Shown in pieces: positions 1 to 7,835 of a DNA stretch of 55,123 bases. The DNA lies in NCBI GenBank assembly GCA_009695285.1, contig SIBH01000002.1, forward strand, positions 1-55,123. The letters run 5' to 3'. This stretch comes from Pedosphaera sp. (GTDB taxonomy: Bacteria > Verrucomicrobiota > Verrucomicrobiia > Limisphaerales > SIBH01). The notes under the pieces are model-generated. The model worked only from the letters and a program-made list of their open reading frames with translations. It had not been told where the DNA came from and did no database searches. The position numbers and the translations under genes were made by a program. The first letter of the stretch is position 1. Each line of letters opens with the position of its first letter.

Positions 1-1
1 C

Positions 2-185
2 CGCCGGGAAGGTTGGCGCGTGGGTAAGCAGCCCATCCAACGCTTGCGTCGAGACGAAGGTCTGCGGTGCCGCCGAGTAAGCGCAAGCTGGTTAGAGTGG
101 AGTTTTCAGGGGATTGCCCGCCACGACGACAAACTGGAAGCATGTATGAACATGGGACTTCATTTTGGATGCGACGGTGCTTGAG
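2..185 (+). pseudogene. IS3-family transposase (OrfB, DDE) remnant, frameshifted and truncated
   Basis: Three successive frames give consecutive pieces of an IS3-type OrfB. Bases 2-67 read REGWRVGKQPIQRLRRDEGL, the helix-turn-helix-like region before the catalytic core. Bases 67-130 read VPPSKRKLVR and onward in the next frame. Bases 132-185 in the third frame read NWKHV, a TGA stop at 147-149 where Trp is expected, then TWDFILDATVLE, which matches the first DDE aspartate block (WDFxxD). One lost base near position 67 explains the first frame change. The 5' part lies outside the window and the catalytic core after the first Asp is missing. No terminal inverted repeat is visible. This is a dead element; the family is inferred from motif order. 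Confidence 0.72.
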
Positions 186-211
186 CAAAATCTTTTGCCT
201 TTGGGTAGGTT

Positions 212-228
212 CACGCACCACGCACCAC
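212..228. repeat. CACGCACC-unit short repeat
   Basis: Bases 212-228 are CACGCACCACGCACCAC. Near-identical strings occur at 28954-28969, 44853-44873 (opposite strand) and 44901-44910, always outside or at the very edge of genes. It belongs to the short-unit intergenic repeats scattered through this window. Confidence 0.8.
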
Positions 229-236
229 GTCTCCCA

Positions 237-578
237 TTACCGCGTCACCGACACGGCAATGTAGCGCGCCTGCGGGATGATAAATTTCTTCACCTCCACG
301 CTCACCGCTTTCGCCGAGAAATCCGTTCGAATCATCTGCGCGATGTCCACGGCCAGCGTCTCGATCAATTCCCAGTGGCAATCCTGCCCGAAGCCGAGCA
401 GTCGCTGGCAAACCGCGCTGTAGTCGATGGTCTGCGCAAGATCGTCCGCGGCCGCGGCGGTGGTGAAATCACTTTGCATTTCGACGCTCAACAACAGGCG
501 TTGAGCCTTGGACCTTTCGACCTCGGGCACGCCGACGTGATAAAACACTTCTAGATCGCAGATGGTGATTTTGTCCAT
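237..578 (-). CDS. folB: Dihydroneopterin aldolase
   Basis: The 113-residue protein has the size and sequence of FolB, which converts 7,8-dihydroneopterin to 6-hydroxymethyl-7,8-dihydropterin and glycolaldehyde in folate synthesis, in the cytoplasm. It begins MDKITICDLEVFYHVGVPE, the usual FolB opening with the short I-x-D-L-x-x-x-x-x-x-G-V motif. It also carries the IDYSAVCQ segment, the ELIETLA segment with the active-site Glu region, and a C-terminal VEVKKFIIPQAR strand. The start at 578 is chosen because homology begins exactly there; the reading frame stays open further upstream only as a shadow of the next gene. It starts 2 bases after the stop of the HAD-NUDIX gene, so the two are almost certainly co-transcribed and probably translationally coupled. 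Confidence 0.9.
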   Translation of the reverse strand: MDKITICDLEVFYHVGVPEVERSKAQRLLLSVEMQSDFTTAAAADDLAQTIDYSAVCQRLLGFGQDCHWELIETLAVDIAQMIRTDFSAKAVSVEVKKFIIPQARYIAVSVTR

Positions 579-580
579 GT

Positions 581-1645
581 TCAGACTTTGGTTTGTTTGA
601 TGACCGCCTCCAACAAAATGCGAGTCGGCTGATTGAGCGACAAGGCCAGCGCCTGAGCCGGTGAAACCCACCGGAATTCCTGCGCCTCCTCGTTCAACCG
701 CACCGCCGCCGACCCGGCGCAGCGGCAGGTGTAGTTCAAGAGCACAAAATGCGCGTCCTTGTAAAACTCCCGCGAATGAATGCAGTCTTGCACCAGCACG
801 AAGCGGATGGCCGTGATCTCCAGCCCTGTCTCCTCGCGAATCTCTCGCCGCAACGCCGCTTCCGAGGTCTCGCCGAACTTCGTCTTCCCACCGGGAATGC
901 CCCACAGCCCCGACCATTTGTGCGTGTGAATCATCAGCACATCGTCGTTGTCCGGATGAAAAATCAGCGCGCCCACGGTGGCGATGGGCCGCTCCTCGGC
1001 GCCGACGCCTTTCCATTCCAGTCCGTTTCGTTCCAAAATTCCCTGCAACTCCCCGAGATGCTCCACGATCAAATCTGGTCCGCTCGCGCGCAGTTGCTCC
1101 ACCCCGTTGTAACCGGTCAGCACCGCGCAGGAATGGATGCCGCCGTGCTTGGCCGTCTCGATGTCATGCTGCATGTCTCCGATGAACAGCGTCTCGTCCG
1201 GGCGCAGATTGTTCTCCGTGAGAAGCTCGTGAATCTTCGCGCGCTTGTCCCACACCTCCAGATACGGCCGCTCCAGGAATTCGTGAAACTGGTTCCTCGC
1301 CGTCTGCGCCGCGAAATGATCCCGATGCACCGTGCTCAGGAGAAAGGTCCGCAAGCCCTCGCGCCGGCAAAATTCCAGAAACCCCCGTGCGTGCGGGAGG
1401 TCGGCCACCGAATCCTGGCACTCCTTGAAATGTCCGTGGAACCAGGCCTCCAACTGGGCCAGCGTAATGTGCGGCGTGTAACGGTCGTAGAATTTCGTGA
1501 AGGGCAGGCAGAACTCCGCGCGAAACTGCGCCAGCGACAACTCCGCAATCCCGGCCTGGCGAAAAACAAAATTAGTCGCCCGCCACACCGCCGGCAGATC
1601 ATCCACCAGCGTGCCGGACCAGTCGAAAATGATGTTGCGAATCAC
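581..1645 (-). CDS. HAD phosphatase-NUDIX hydrolase fusion upstream of folB
   Basis: A 354-residue two-domain enzyme. Residues 1-210 are a HAD phosphatase of the phosphoglycolate-phosphatase type: motif I FDWSGTLVDD with nucleophile D8, motif II around S104/T105 (LLSTVHR), a motif III Lys in DKRAKIHELL (K134 or K137), and motif IV GDMQHD (D157, D161). Motif I has Ser where many HAD phosphatases have a second Asp; DWNGT/DWSGT variants exist. Residues 217-350 are a NUDIX domain with a perfect box, G253, E259, R267-E268, E271-E272 and G274. The gene ends 2 bases before folB. NUDIX and phosphatase activities are exactly the two needed to make FolB's substrate from dihydroneopterin triphosphate, so a bifunctional folate enzyme is the preferred inference. 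A general house-cleaning nucleotidase remains possible. Confidence 0.82.
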   Translation of the reverse strand: MIRNIIFDWSGTLVDDLPAVWRATNFVFRQAGIAELSLAQFRAEFCLPFTKFYDRYTPHITLAQLEAWFHGHFKECQDSVADLPHARGFLEFCRREGLRTFLLSTVHRDHFAAQTARNQFHEFLERPYLEVWDKRAKIHELLTENNLRPDETLFIGDMQHDIETAKHGGIHSCAVLTGYNGVEQLRASGPDLIVEHLGELQGILERNGLEWKGVGAEERPIATVGALIFHPDNDDVLMIHTHKWSGLWGIPGGKTKFGETSEAALRREIREETGLEITAIRFVLVQDCIHSREFYKDAHFVLLNYTCRCAGSAAVRLNEEAQEFRWVSPAQALALSLNQPTRILLEAVIKQTKV

Positions 1646-1692
1646 GCCGCGAAATTAGCAGGGCGCTCGGTGGTTGTCAGTGTAATCATCGC

Positions 1693-2061
1693 TCAAGGCC
1701 GGCACAGGGCGCGCAACGCCTCGTGAATCTGGCCGGCGGCGTCGGGGCCGACGGAGTTGATCTCGCCGTAGATTTTTTTCTTGGCACCGTAGAGATAAGG
1801 CGGCTGGCGGTCCCATTCGCTTTTCGGAATGAGGTAGCCGATCTCCTCGTTGGCCAGGTCGAAAATAAATTTGATCCGGCCCGGCATCAGTTCGCGCAGC
1901 GGCGGGACTTCGACCGGCTCGACTGAAAAATTCCCGCCGGGCACGCGCTCGATGCCGCCGTTGACGATCTCCGGATAAATTTCGCTGGTCACCCGCTTGG
2001 AAGTGCGTCGGCCCGATGTTGGCAAAACCACCTGGCCCGACCTGCTCGTATTCGTGTTCAT
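1693..2061 (-). pseudogene. C-terminal remnant of a neutral/alkaline ceramidase-like protein
   Basis: The 122-residue stretch has a well conserved core ending with FDLANEEIGYLIPKSEW, PPYLYGAKKKIYGEINS and LGPDTA-like VGPDAAGQIHEAL. As recalled, this resembles the end of the catalytic domain of secreted neutral/alkaline ceramidase-like proteins of planctomycetes and verrucomicrobia, which are several times longer. Everything upstream of about residue 10 is missing: beyond 2061 the frame runs into non-homologous sequence and then the end of the oxidoreductase gene at 2243. The ATG at 2061 falls in MNTNTS, which looks derived from a short repeat. It is best read as a 5'-truncated relic. Family assignment is from memory, hence moderate confidence. 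Confidence 0.5.
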
Positions 2062-2242
2062 TGGTGTTGATGCGCGGTTGAACCGAATCCTCACGGGGTG
2101 GATTGACCGGCGCGTCTGGTGGTGGAGGTTACGCTTTTTTCCAAAATCGACGAGAGGAAAACCGCCGCCTGGAAAGCAAAAGATGCAGGCTCGTCCCCGT
2201 GGACAAACCTGCAACTTTCAGCCGGAATAATTTCTGCGGAAC

Positions 2243-3655
2243 CTATGCCCGGATGTTCATTTCGTACTCGTGCTTGGTGGTCTTGCCCGGCATCGGCACG
2301 GGGTACTTGCCGTTGGCGTCGCCAATGATCGGCGGCGGTGAATCCATCGTCCATTTGTCGATGTCCGGAGCATACTCCATGTCGTCATTGAGCATGTCCT
2401 CGTAGCGGATTTCCATGCCGGTGTGCGCGGCCTTGCGGCCCATGGAGGTGACGACGCTGGCCTGCACGCCGAAAGGGACTTCGTTGTAGGGCTTGTCATT
2501 GCGGATGGCGTTGGTGAGGTCATCCCACTCGTAGTTGTAGGCGTTCAGGTTGGGTTCCGCGTCCGGCTTCGATTGCCAGAGCATGCTTTCCCGGGTGGGC
2601 AACTGGCCCTTGTGAATGCTGGAAGGGCCGCTGAAATCGTTGGATTTGGCGGCGACCGCGATGCCCTTGGTGCCGTGAACATGGCTGAAATAAAAGGACT
2701 GCGCGCCGCTGTTGCAACGTCCGTCCATGTAAAACTTCGCACCGTCCTCGAAGGTGTATTCCACCGCGTAGGAGTCGAAGTTCTGGTCCACCCACGGATC
2801 GCCCTCGGGGCTGACGCGAAAGTGCCGCCCGCCCAGCGCCTGCGCCTTGACCGGCCAGGCGTTTTTCATCCAGCAGCAATGGTCGATGTGGTGGATGTAG
2901 AAGTCGCTGAAGCAGCCGCCGCTCGCCCAGAGGAAGCTGTGGAAGCGAGAAATCTGCCAGAGCAGCTCGCTCGGGTTGCCGGGCCAGCGTTTCGAGAAGG
3001 CCGAGGCGACCGGGCCGTGCATGCGGTATCCTCGCATCAGCATCACATCGCCGATCTCGCCGTCCTGAACGCGCTTGTGCAAGTCCTGGAGATGCCGGGC
3101 GTGACGCGACATCAGGCCGACGCCCACCTTCAAACTCTTGGCCGACGCCTCGTCGGAAAGTTTGAGCATCCGGCGGGAAGTCGGGCCGTCCGCCGTGACC
3201 GGTTTTTCCATGAAGACGTTCAGCTTTTTCTCGATCGCGTATTTGAAATGCACCCAGCGAAAAGCCAGCGGCGTGGTGAAAATCGCAATGTCACCGGGCT
3301 TCAAACAGTCCATGGCATTCTTGTATCCGTCGAACCCGATGAACCGGCGTTCTTGCGGCACATCGACTTTTTCCTTGTGACGGGCGGCGAGCCCGTTGTA
3401 GGCGTTCTTCAGTTTGTCGGGAAAGACGTCGGCCATGGCGACGAGTTTCATGGGGCCGGTCTTGACGGAGAGGGCATTGTCGGCCGCGCCGCCGCCGCGT
3501 CCGCCGCAGCCGATGAGGGCGACCTGGAGGGTGTTGTTCTCCGCTGCGAACACATGTGGAATGGTCACGCCGGCCAGCGCCGAAACGGCGGCGATGCGGC
3601 CGGAGGTTTTGATGAAGTCACGACGGGTGGTGGGAGGTGTTGGAGTATTGTTCAT
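2243..3655 (-). CDS. Tat-exported Gfo/Idh/MocA family oxidoreductase
   Basis: A 470-residue protein. Residues 9-35 are a twin-arginine signal (TTRRDFIKTSG followed by a hydrophobic stretch ending near HVFAAEN). A Rossmann NAD(P)-binding motif follows (VALIGCGGRGGG), then the family's EKP motif in FMEKPVTADGP and the central DFYIHHIDHCCW segment typical of large verrucomicrobial and planctomycete members. These enzymes oxidise or reduce sugars and related polyols; the substrate cannot be read here. The ATG at 3655 directly precedes the Tat motif; an in-frame ATG at 3664 would add three residues. The gene stands alone between gatB and the ceramidase relic, on the same strand as both. Likely periplasmic, with cofactor loaded before export. 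Confidence 0.88.
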   Translation of the reverse strand: MNNTPTPPTTRRDFIKTSGRIAAVSALAGVTIPHVFAAENNTLQVALIGCGGRGGGAADNALSVKTGPMKLVAMADVFPDKLKNAYNGLAARHKEKVDVPQERRFIGFDGYKNAMDCLKPGDIAIFTTPLAFRWVHFKYAIEKKLNVFMEKPVTADGPTSRRMLKLSDEASAKSLKVGVGLMSRHARHLQDLHKRVQDGEIGDVMLMRGYRMHGPVASAFSKRWPGNPSELLWQISRFHSFLWASGGCFSDFYIHHIDHCCWMKNAWPVKAQALGGRHFRVSPEGDPWVDQNFDSYAVEYTFEDGAKFYMDGRCNSGAQSFYFSHVHGTKGIAVAAKSNDFSGPSSIHKGQLPTRESMLWQSKPDAEPNLNAYNYEWDDLTNAIRNDKPYNEVPFGVQASVVTSMGRKAAHTGMEIRYEDMLNDDMEYAPDIDKWTMDSPPPIIGDANGKYPVPMPGKTTKHEYEMNIRA

Positions 3656-3752
3656 GGGGGACATTTCAGGACGTTGGGGAGCAGGTGTCAATGCCTGATT
3701 CGGACGGCAGTCTGACTGATCGTAGCGCCGATCTCCGGTCCCGCGTTGCACG

Positions 3753-5192
3753 TCAGGCCCTCAACTTCTTCTCCAGCATCTCGCCGATCAAGGTCGGGTT
3801 CGCCTTGCCCTTGCTGTTCTTCATCACCTGGCCCTTGAGGAAATTGAGCGCAGCTACTTTGCCGGCCTTGAAGTCGGCGGCGGAGCCGGGATTCGCGGCG
3901 ATTACGTCATCGCAGAATTTCTCCAGCGCGCCGGTGTCGCTCACCTGCGCGAGACCGCGTTTCTCCACGATGACTGCGGGCGCGTCGCCGGTGGCGAACA
4001 TGTCGGCAAAAACACTTTGCGCGATGCTGCTGCTGATCTTGCCGCCGTCCACCAGACCCGCCAGCACCTGGATGTCCGTCGGCTTGATTTTCACCGTGTC
4101 GAGCGCCGTGCCGGCCTCGGTGATTTTTGCGCGCAGATTGTTGATGACCCAGTTGGCCACGGCTTTTGGATTCTTCGCGCCCGTTACGGCCTTCTCGAAA
4201 TACGCGCCCAGCGGCACGTCCCACACGAAGGTCTGCGCGTCGGTCGCGGGCAGTTGATAATCGCGGATGAACCGATGCTTGCGCGCCAGCGGCAGTTCCA
4301 CCATGCGCGCGCGCACCTCGCCGATCCACGCGTCGCTGGGCACGAACGGCATCAGGTCCGGCTCGGGGAAATAGCGGTAATCGTGCGCGTGCTCCTTGGT
4401 CCGCATTTCCTCGGTCATCTGGGTCACGTCATCCCAGCGGCGGGTTGATTGAATGAGCTTGCCGCCCTTGCGCAGGACTTCGATCTGGCGCGGGATCTCG
4501 TATTCCAACGCCCGCCGCGCGCCGCTGAAGCTGTTCATGTTTTTGATCTCGATCTTCGCGCCGAGTTCCTTCGTGCCCACCGGGCGCACGCTCACATTCA
4601 CATCGCAGCGCACCATGCCCTTCTCCATGTCGCAGTCGCTGATGCCGCCATAGACCAGGATGTCCTTGAGCGCATTGAGATATTCGTAGGCCATGTCCGC
4701 GCTGGTGAGGTCCGGCTCGGAAACAATTTCCAGCAGCGGCACGCCGGCGCGGTTGAAGTCCACGCCGCTCGTGCGGTCGAAATGGAAATTCTTCCCCACG
4801 TCCTCTTCCAGATGGGCGCGGGTGATGCGGACGCGCGCCGCGCCGTTCACCGAACCCGCGCCGGTAAACTCGAAATCGACAAAGCCGCCCAACGTCGAGG
4901 GTTTGTCGTACTGGGTGATCTGGTAGTTCTTCGGGGCGTCCGGGTAGAAATAATTTTTGCGGTCGAACTTGGCGTAGCGGGCGATGGTGCAGTTGAGGAG
5001 CAGGCCGGTGAGGGCGGTGAGGCGCAGCGCCTCCTCGTTGGCGACGGGCAGCACGCCGGGCAGGCCGAGGCAGACGGGGCAGACGTTGGAGTTGGGGTCG
5101 GCGCCGAATTCATTGGCGCAACCGCACCACATCTTGGATTTGGTTTTGAGCTGGACGTGTGTCTCCAGCCCGATGACAGCTTCGTATTCCAT
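3753..5192 (-). CDS. gatB: Aspartyl/glutamyl-tRNA(Asn/Gln) amidotransferase subunit B
   Basis: GatB is the kinase/tRNA-binding subunit of the GatCAB complex, which phosphorylates and then amidates misacylated Glu-tRNA(Gln) or Asp-tRNA(Asn) in the cytoplasm. The 479-residue length is standard. Seen are the N-terminal MEYEAVIGLETHVQL, the zinc-site cysteines in MWCGCANEF and NVCPVCLGLPG, the RxGVPLLEIV-type segment (FNRAGVPLLEIVSEPDL), GMVRCDVNVSVRP, KNMNSF, and the DYRYFPEPDL motif. The C-terminal helical GatB/YqeY domain runs to LEKKLRA. No gatA or gatC is in the window, so the subunits are not encoded in one operon here. The gene begins next to a degenerate GGATGAA-type repeat. Confidence 0.97.
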   Translation of the reverse strand: MEYEAVIGLETHVQLKTKSKMWCGCANEFGADPNSNVCPVCLGLPGVLPVANEEALRLTALTGLLLNCTIARYAKFDRKNYFYPDAPKNYQITQYDKPSTLGGFVDFEFTGAGSVNGAARVRITRAHLEEDVGKNFHFDRTSGVDFNRAGVPLLEIVSEPDLTSADMAYEYLNALKDILVYGGISDCDMEKGMVRCDVNVSVRPVGTKELGAKIEIKNMNSFSGARRALEYEIPRQIEVLRKGGKLIQSTRRWDDVTQMTEEMRTKEHAHDYRYFPEPDLMPFVPSDAWIGEVRARMVELPLARKHRFIRDYQLPATDAQTFVWDVPLGAYFEKAVTGAKNPKAVANWVINNLRAKITEAGTALDTVKIKPTDIQVLAGLVDGGKISSSIAQSVFADMFATGDAPAVIVEKRGLAQVSDTGALEKFCDDVIAANPGSAADFKAGKVAALNFLKGQVMKNSKGKANPTLIGEMLEKKLRA

Positions 5193-5209
5193 AAGGGCGA
5201 GGAGAGTTT

Positions 5210-5239
5210 AACCACGGATGAAGACGGATGAACACGAAT
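5210..5239. repeat. ACGGATGAA tandem intergenic repeat
   Basis: Between the gatB start and the next gene's stop there is AACCACGGATGAAGACGGATG followed by AACACGAAT, that is, two units of ACGGATGAA plus a degenerate third. The same kind of string occurs between genes in many bacteria. It sits 18 bases upstream of the gatB start codon and so lies in its leader. Confidence 0.75.
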
Positions 5240-5308
5240 TTTTGGCGTGGGCCTCTGCGGGAAGGCGCGCCAAAGCGGGCTGAAAACACGATCTCCCGAC
5301 AATCCAAC

Positions 5309-6490
5309 TCACATCCCGCGATAGATGATTTCGAGGGACATCACGGCGTAGGCGGTGACGAGGGCCGGGTCTTTCTCCCACCAGCGGCCGTTGTCGTTGG
5401 CCCAGGAGCCGTCGGCTTTTTGCAGGTTGATGAGGCGCATGGCGACGTCCTTGCGCCAGTTGATTTTCTTGCCGTCCTTCAACTCCAGGATTTCCGCGCC
5501 ATAGGCGTTGAGAGCCTTGGTCATCAAGTGGAGGTAATAATAGTAGCCCTGCGGTCCCATGCCGGGGTTTTCTTCGAGGGTGTAGTTGGCGCGCAACCAT
5601 TCGAGGACGGCGACCACGCGGGGATCAGTCTTCTTCACGTCGGCGTAGATGTAGCTCATTAGTCCAGCGTAGCTGATGCTGCCGTAGGTGCGGAGGGCGA
5701 CCTTGCCGGCGGCGTTGGTCTCGCTGCCGGCCATGCTGGTGCCGGGGTAATAAATGAAACCGCCCTTGTGTTTGGGATCTTCGGAAACCCAGTCCTGCTT
5801 GTTATGGCTCGGCAGATTCTGGCAGTTCTGGATGAAGCTGGCGACGGCCTGCCAGTTCAGGTCTTTGGCTCCGGGCAAATTCTTGTCCTCGGCCAGGTGG
5901 CGGCTGTAATACATCGCCTCGATGGCTACGAGGGTGTTGTTCATGTCCGAGTGGGCATATTTGCTGCCGTAGCCTACGCCGCCGTCGAACGGTGAATCCG
6001 TTTTGCCGAGTTCGTCCATGTCCACCTGGGTGCCGGCGAGGTAGGCGCGGGCTTTGCGGAGGACGGGATCGTGCTTGGGATTGTTGGCCGCGAGCAGGGC
6101 CATCATGGAGAGGGACGTGTTGTAGTTGATCAGATTTGTCTGGTAGATGCTGCCGTCGGGCTTGGCGCAACTGAGGAGGAAGTCGAGGCCCTTCTGGGTG
6201 CGGGGGGCGTTCTTGTAGCGCTTATCGGGATCGCCGAGGAGCGCGGAGAGGGCGAGTCCGCTGACGGAAGGATGATCGGGCGTGGACCACCAACCGTTGG
6301 AGTTTTGCGTGGCGGCGAGGGAGGCGAGGCCCTTGTCGATGGCGCGCTGGATTTCGTTGTGAAAGGAGACGTCCGCCGTGGGGTTCAGCCGCACCGTGCC
6401 TGGAAATGATTTGTCGGCGGCGGCGGCGGGGCTGATGAGAGAAGCGGTCAGGGCGGTCAGGAGCAAGGTGCGCTGCAAATTGGTTTTCAT
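5309..6490 (-). CDS. Secreted prenyltransferase/squalene-cyclase-like toroid repeat protein
   Basis: A 393-residue protein with an N-terminal signal peptide (hydrophobic LLLTALTASLISPAAAA). The rest is alpha-alpha toroid repeats of the prenyltransferase/squalene-oxidase-repeat kind: motifs such as LAATQNSNGWW, ALSALL, GLDFLLSCAKPDGSIY, and near the end LINLQKADGSWANDNG and VTAYAVMSLEIIY. The catalytic DxDD of squalene-hopene cyclase is not evident, and the signal peptide argues for an extracytoplasmic role, so hopanoid cyclisation is unlikely. It is encoded 36-48 bases downstream of the YdjY-like gene, on the same strand, suggesting a two-gene envelope unit. An in-frame ATG at 6502 is an alternative start adding four residues. 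Confidence 0.75.
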   Translation of the reverse strand: MKTNLQRTLLLTALTASLISPAAAADKSFPGTVRLNPTADVSFHNEIQRAIDKGLASLAATQNSNGWWSTPDHPSVSGLALSALLGDPDKRYKNAPRTQKGLDFLLSCAKPDGSIYQTNLINYNTSLSMMALLAANNPKHDPVLRKARAYLAGTQVDMDELGKTDSPFDGGVGYGSKYAHSDMNNTLVAIEAMYYSRHLAEDKNLPGAKDLNWQAVASFIQNCQNLPSHNKQDWVSEDPKHKGGFIYYPGTSMAGSETNAAGKVALRTYGSISYAGLMSYIYADVKKTDPRVVAVLEWLRANYTLEENPGMGPQGYYYYLHLMTKALNAYGAEILELKDGKKINWRKDVAMRLINLQKADGSWANDNGRWWEKDPALVTAYAVMSLEIIYRGM

Positions 6491-6538
6491 ACGATTTGAC
6501 ATGACTGGCCAGAATGACGCCTGCCAGGCGGGCGGTGT

Positions 6539-7252
6539 TCAAGAAGTTTTTTCGACGGCCCGGGCTGGTTCCAGCTGAATCGTAATCTGCACCACCGTGT
6601 CTTTGGGCGGCAGCGCGTCGGGGTTGACCGAGAAACGATCGTCCTTTTCCCGGCCCGGCCGCGGATTGTTGACGAGCGCGTCCGGGTCGATACGGATCGA
6701 GACGATGGATCCATCGCGCTGGGCGACGAAGGATTTCTCGAAAATGTGCGAGCCGTTGTAAACCCACGGGCCGGCGGTGAGGGGCTTCTTCGTTTCCCTA
6801 TCCAAGATCAGATCTTCGATGCGCCGGCGTGTCTCCTGTTCACCGGTCTTCCAACTGATCCCAATGGTGACGGTCTGGCCGGGCGGCGGGATGGAGACAT
6901 CGGCATGAAACAGGTTGGTATTCGCGGCTTTCACGCCGAGCAAGAGCAGGGCGACGTGAATTTGCTGCGGCTCGACCTCGGTACTCAGGACGCTTTCGTG
7001 GGTCTTGCCGGCCTTATGGACGATCACATACTCGACGGTGCCTTCGCGCAGGCAGACCTGCGCGGGAAAACTGACGGCGCGGCGTGCCTTATCGATGCGC
7101 ACTTGGCCGAGCGCGAACATGCCCGGCTCGATCTGGTGCAGTCCCGGCTCGGGGGCGTTGGTGGGGTTGGCTGCGCGCAACTCCAAGGCCGGCAGGGTGA
7201 GTAGGCAACAGAGCGCCGTTCGCTGGAGTGTGGAAACAAGCAGATTGATCAC
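6539..7252 (-). CDS. YdjY-like secreted protein
   Basis: A 237-residue protein of unknown function with a signal peptide (about residues 1-28, ending in LELRAA). The body resembles the YdjY domain: FPAQVCLREGTVEYVIVHKA, then HESVLSTEVEPQQIHVALLL, followed by a variable segment and PWVYNGSHI. YdjY-domain proteins are common in planctomycetes and verrucomicrobia, often next to other secreted proteins, and their biochemistry is unknown to me. The first gene of a likely pair with the toroid-repeat protein downstream. It is transcribed divergently from the small membrane gene at 7364; the 111 bases between them should hold both promoters. Confidence 0.7.
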   Translation of the reverse strand: MINLLVSTLQRTALCCLLTLPALELRAANPTNAPEPGLHQIEPGMFALGQVRIDKARRAVSFPAQVCLREGTVEYVIVHKAGKTHESVLSTEVEPQQIHVALLLLGVKAANTNLFHADVSIPPPGQTVTIGISWKTGEQETRRRIEDLILDRETKKPLTAGPWVYNGSHIFEKSFVAQRDGSIVSIRIDPDALVNNPRPGREKDDRFSVNPDALPPKDTVVQITIQLEPARAVEKTS

Positions 7253-7363
7253 GTCTCAAATTCTCATTCCCCGACGATGAAGCCAAATGAAATATGCGCC
7301 GCACCGGGCCGTCATCGGCAATTCAAGATTGCGCCGGTCCGGCGTATGTCGTAAAAATTTTTA

Positions 7364-7750
7364 ATGCGATTCCTTCGTGAGCACCGGTTCTCGGCAATCT
7401 TCATTGTGATGCTGATTTTTTGCAGCGTGATGGTGATCCGTCAACTGGGCACGAACCAGTCCCGGCGGGACGAGCAGCATTTCGAACTGCGCGAGGCGCT
7501 CATTCTCCTGCACTCGGTCGGCTCCACTAACGAGGCGAAACGCATTTACCAAAAACTCTGGCCCGAAGCTTCCAAACTGTCGAATAAAGTGCTGTTGGAT
7601 GATTTCCAGCGGACCCAGGTGCTCGTTGATTCGACCGCCCGCCAGCCGGAGAATCCGGTCTGGCAATACCATTGGATCGTCACCAAGGAGCTGGAGCTGC
7701 GCTCCGAAAGCACGCTGGTGCGCGCGCGGAAACTGGCGGCAGAAAAGTGA
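7364..7750 (+). CDS. Small single-pass membrane protein, unknown
   Basis: I do not recognise this 128-residue protein. It has a short basic N-terminus (MRFLREHR), one hydrophobic segment at about residues 9-25 (FSAIFIVMLIFCSVMVI), then a charged, mostly helical extracytoplasmic or periplasmic part without cysteines. LRE, LLHSVGSTNEAKRIYQKLW and similar segments suggest a TPR-like or helical hairpin character. It starts a run of three envelope genes on the plus strand with gaps of 85 and 15 bases. Codon use resembles its neighbours, and the ORF is not a shadow of a better gene, so it is probably real. Confidence 0.6.
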   Translation: MRFLREHRFSAIFIVMLIFCSVMVIRQLGTNQSRRDEQHFELREALILLHSVGSTNEAKRIYQKLWPEASKLSNKVLLDDFQRTQVLVDSTARQPENPVWQYHWIVTKELELRSESTLVRARKLAAEK

Positions 7751-7835
7751 GGCAAGATCGGGCGAAGGCGGGCGTTGACAGTCACCCGCGCACCGTCTAG
7801 TTTCGCTCCGCGCTTGAACATTAACTTGTAAAACA

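Noticed and set aside
5309-6490. Squalene-hopene cyclase
   Set aside because: It is shorter than true cyclases, has a signal peptide and lacks a visible DxDD; no hpn genes are nearby.
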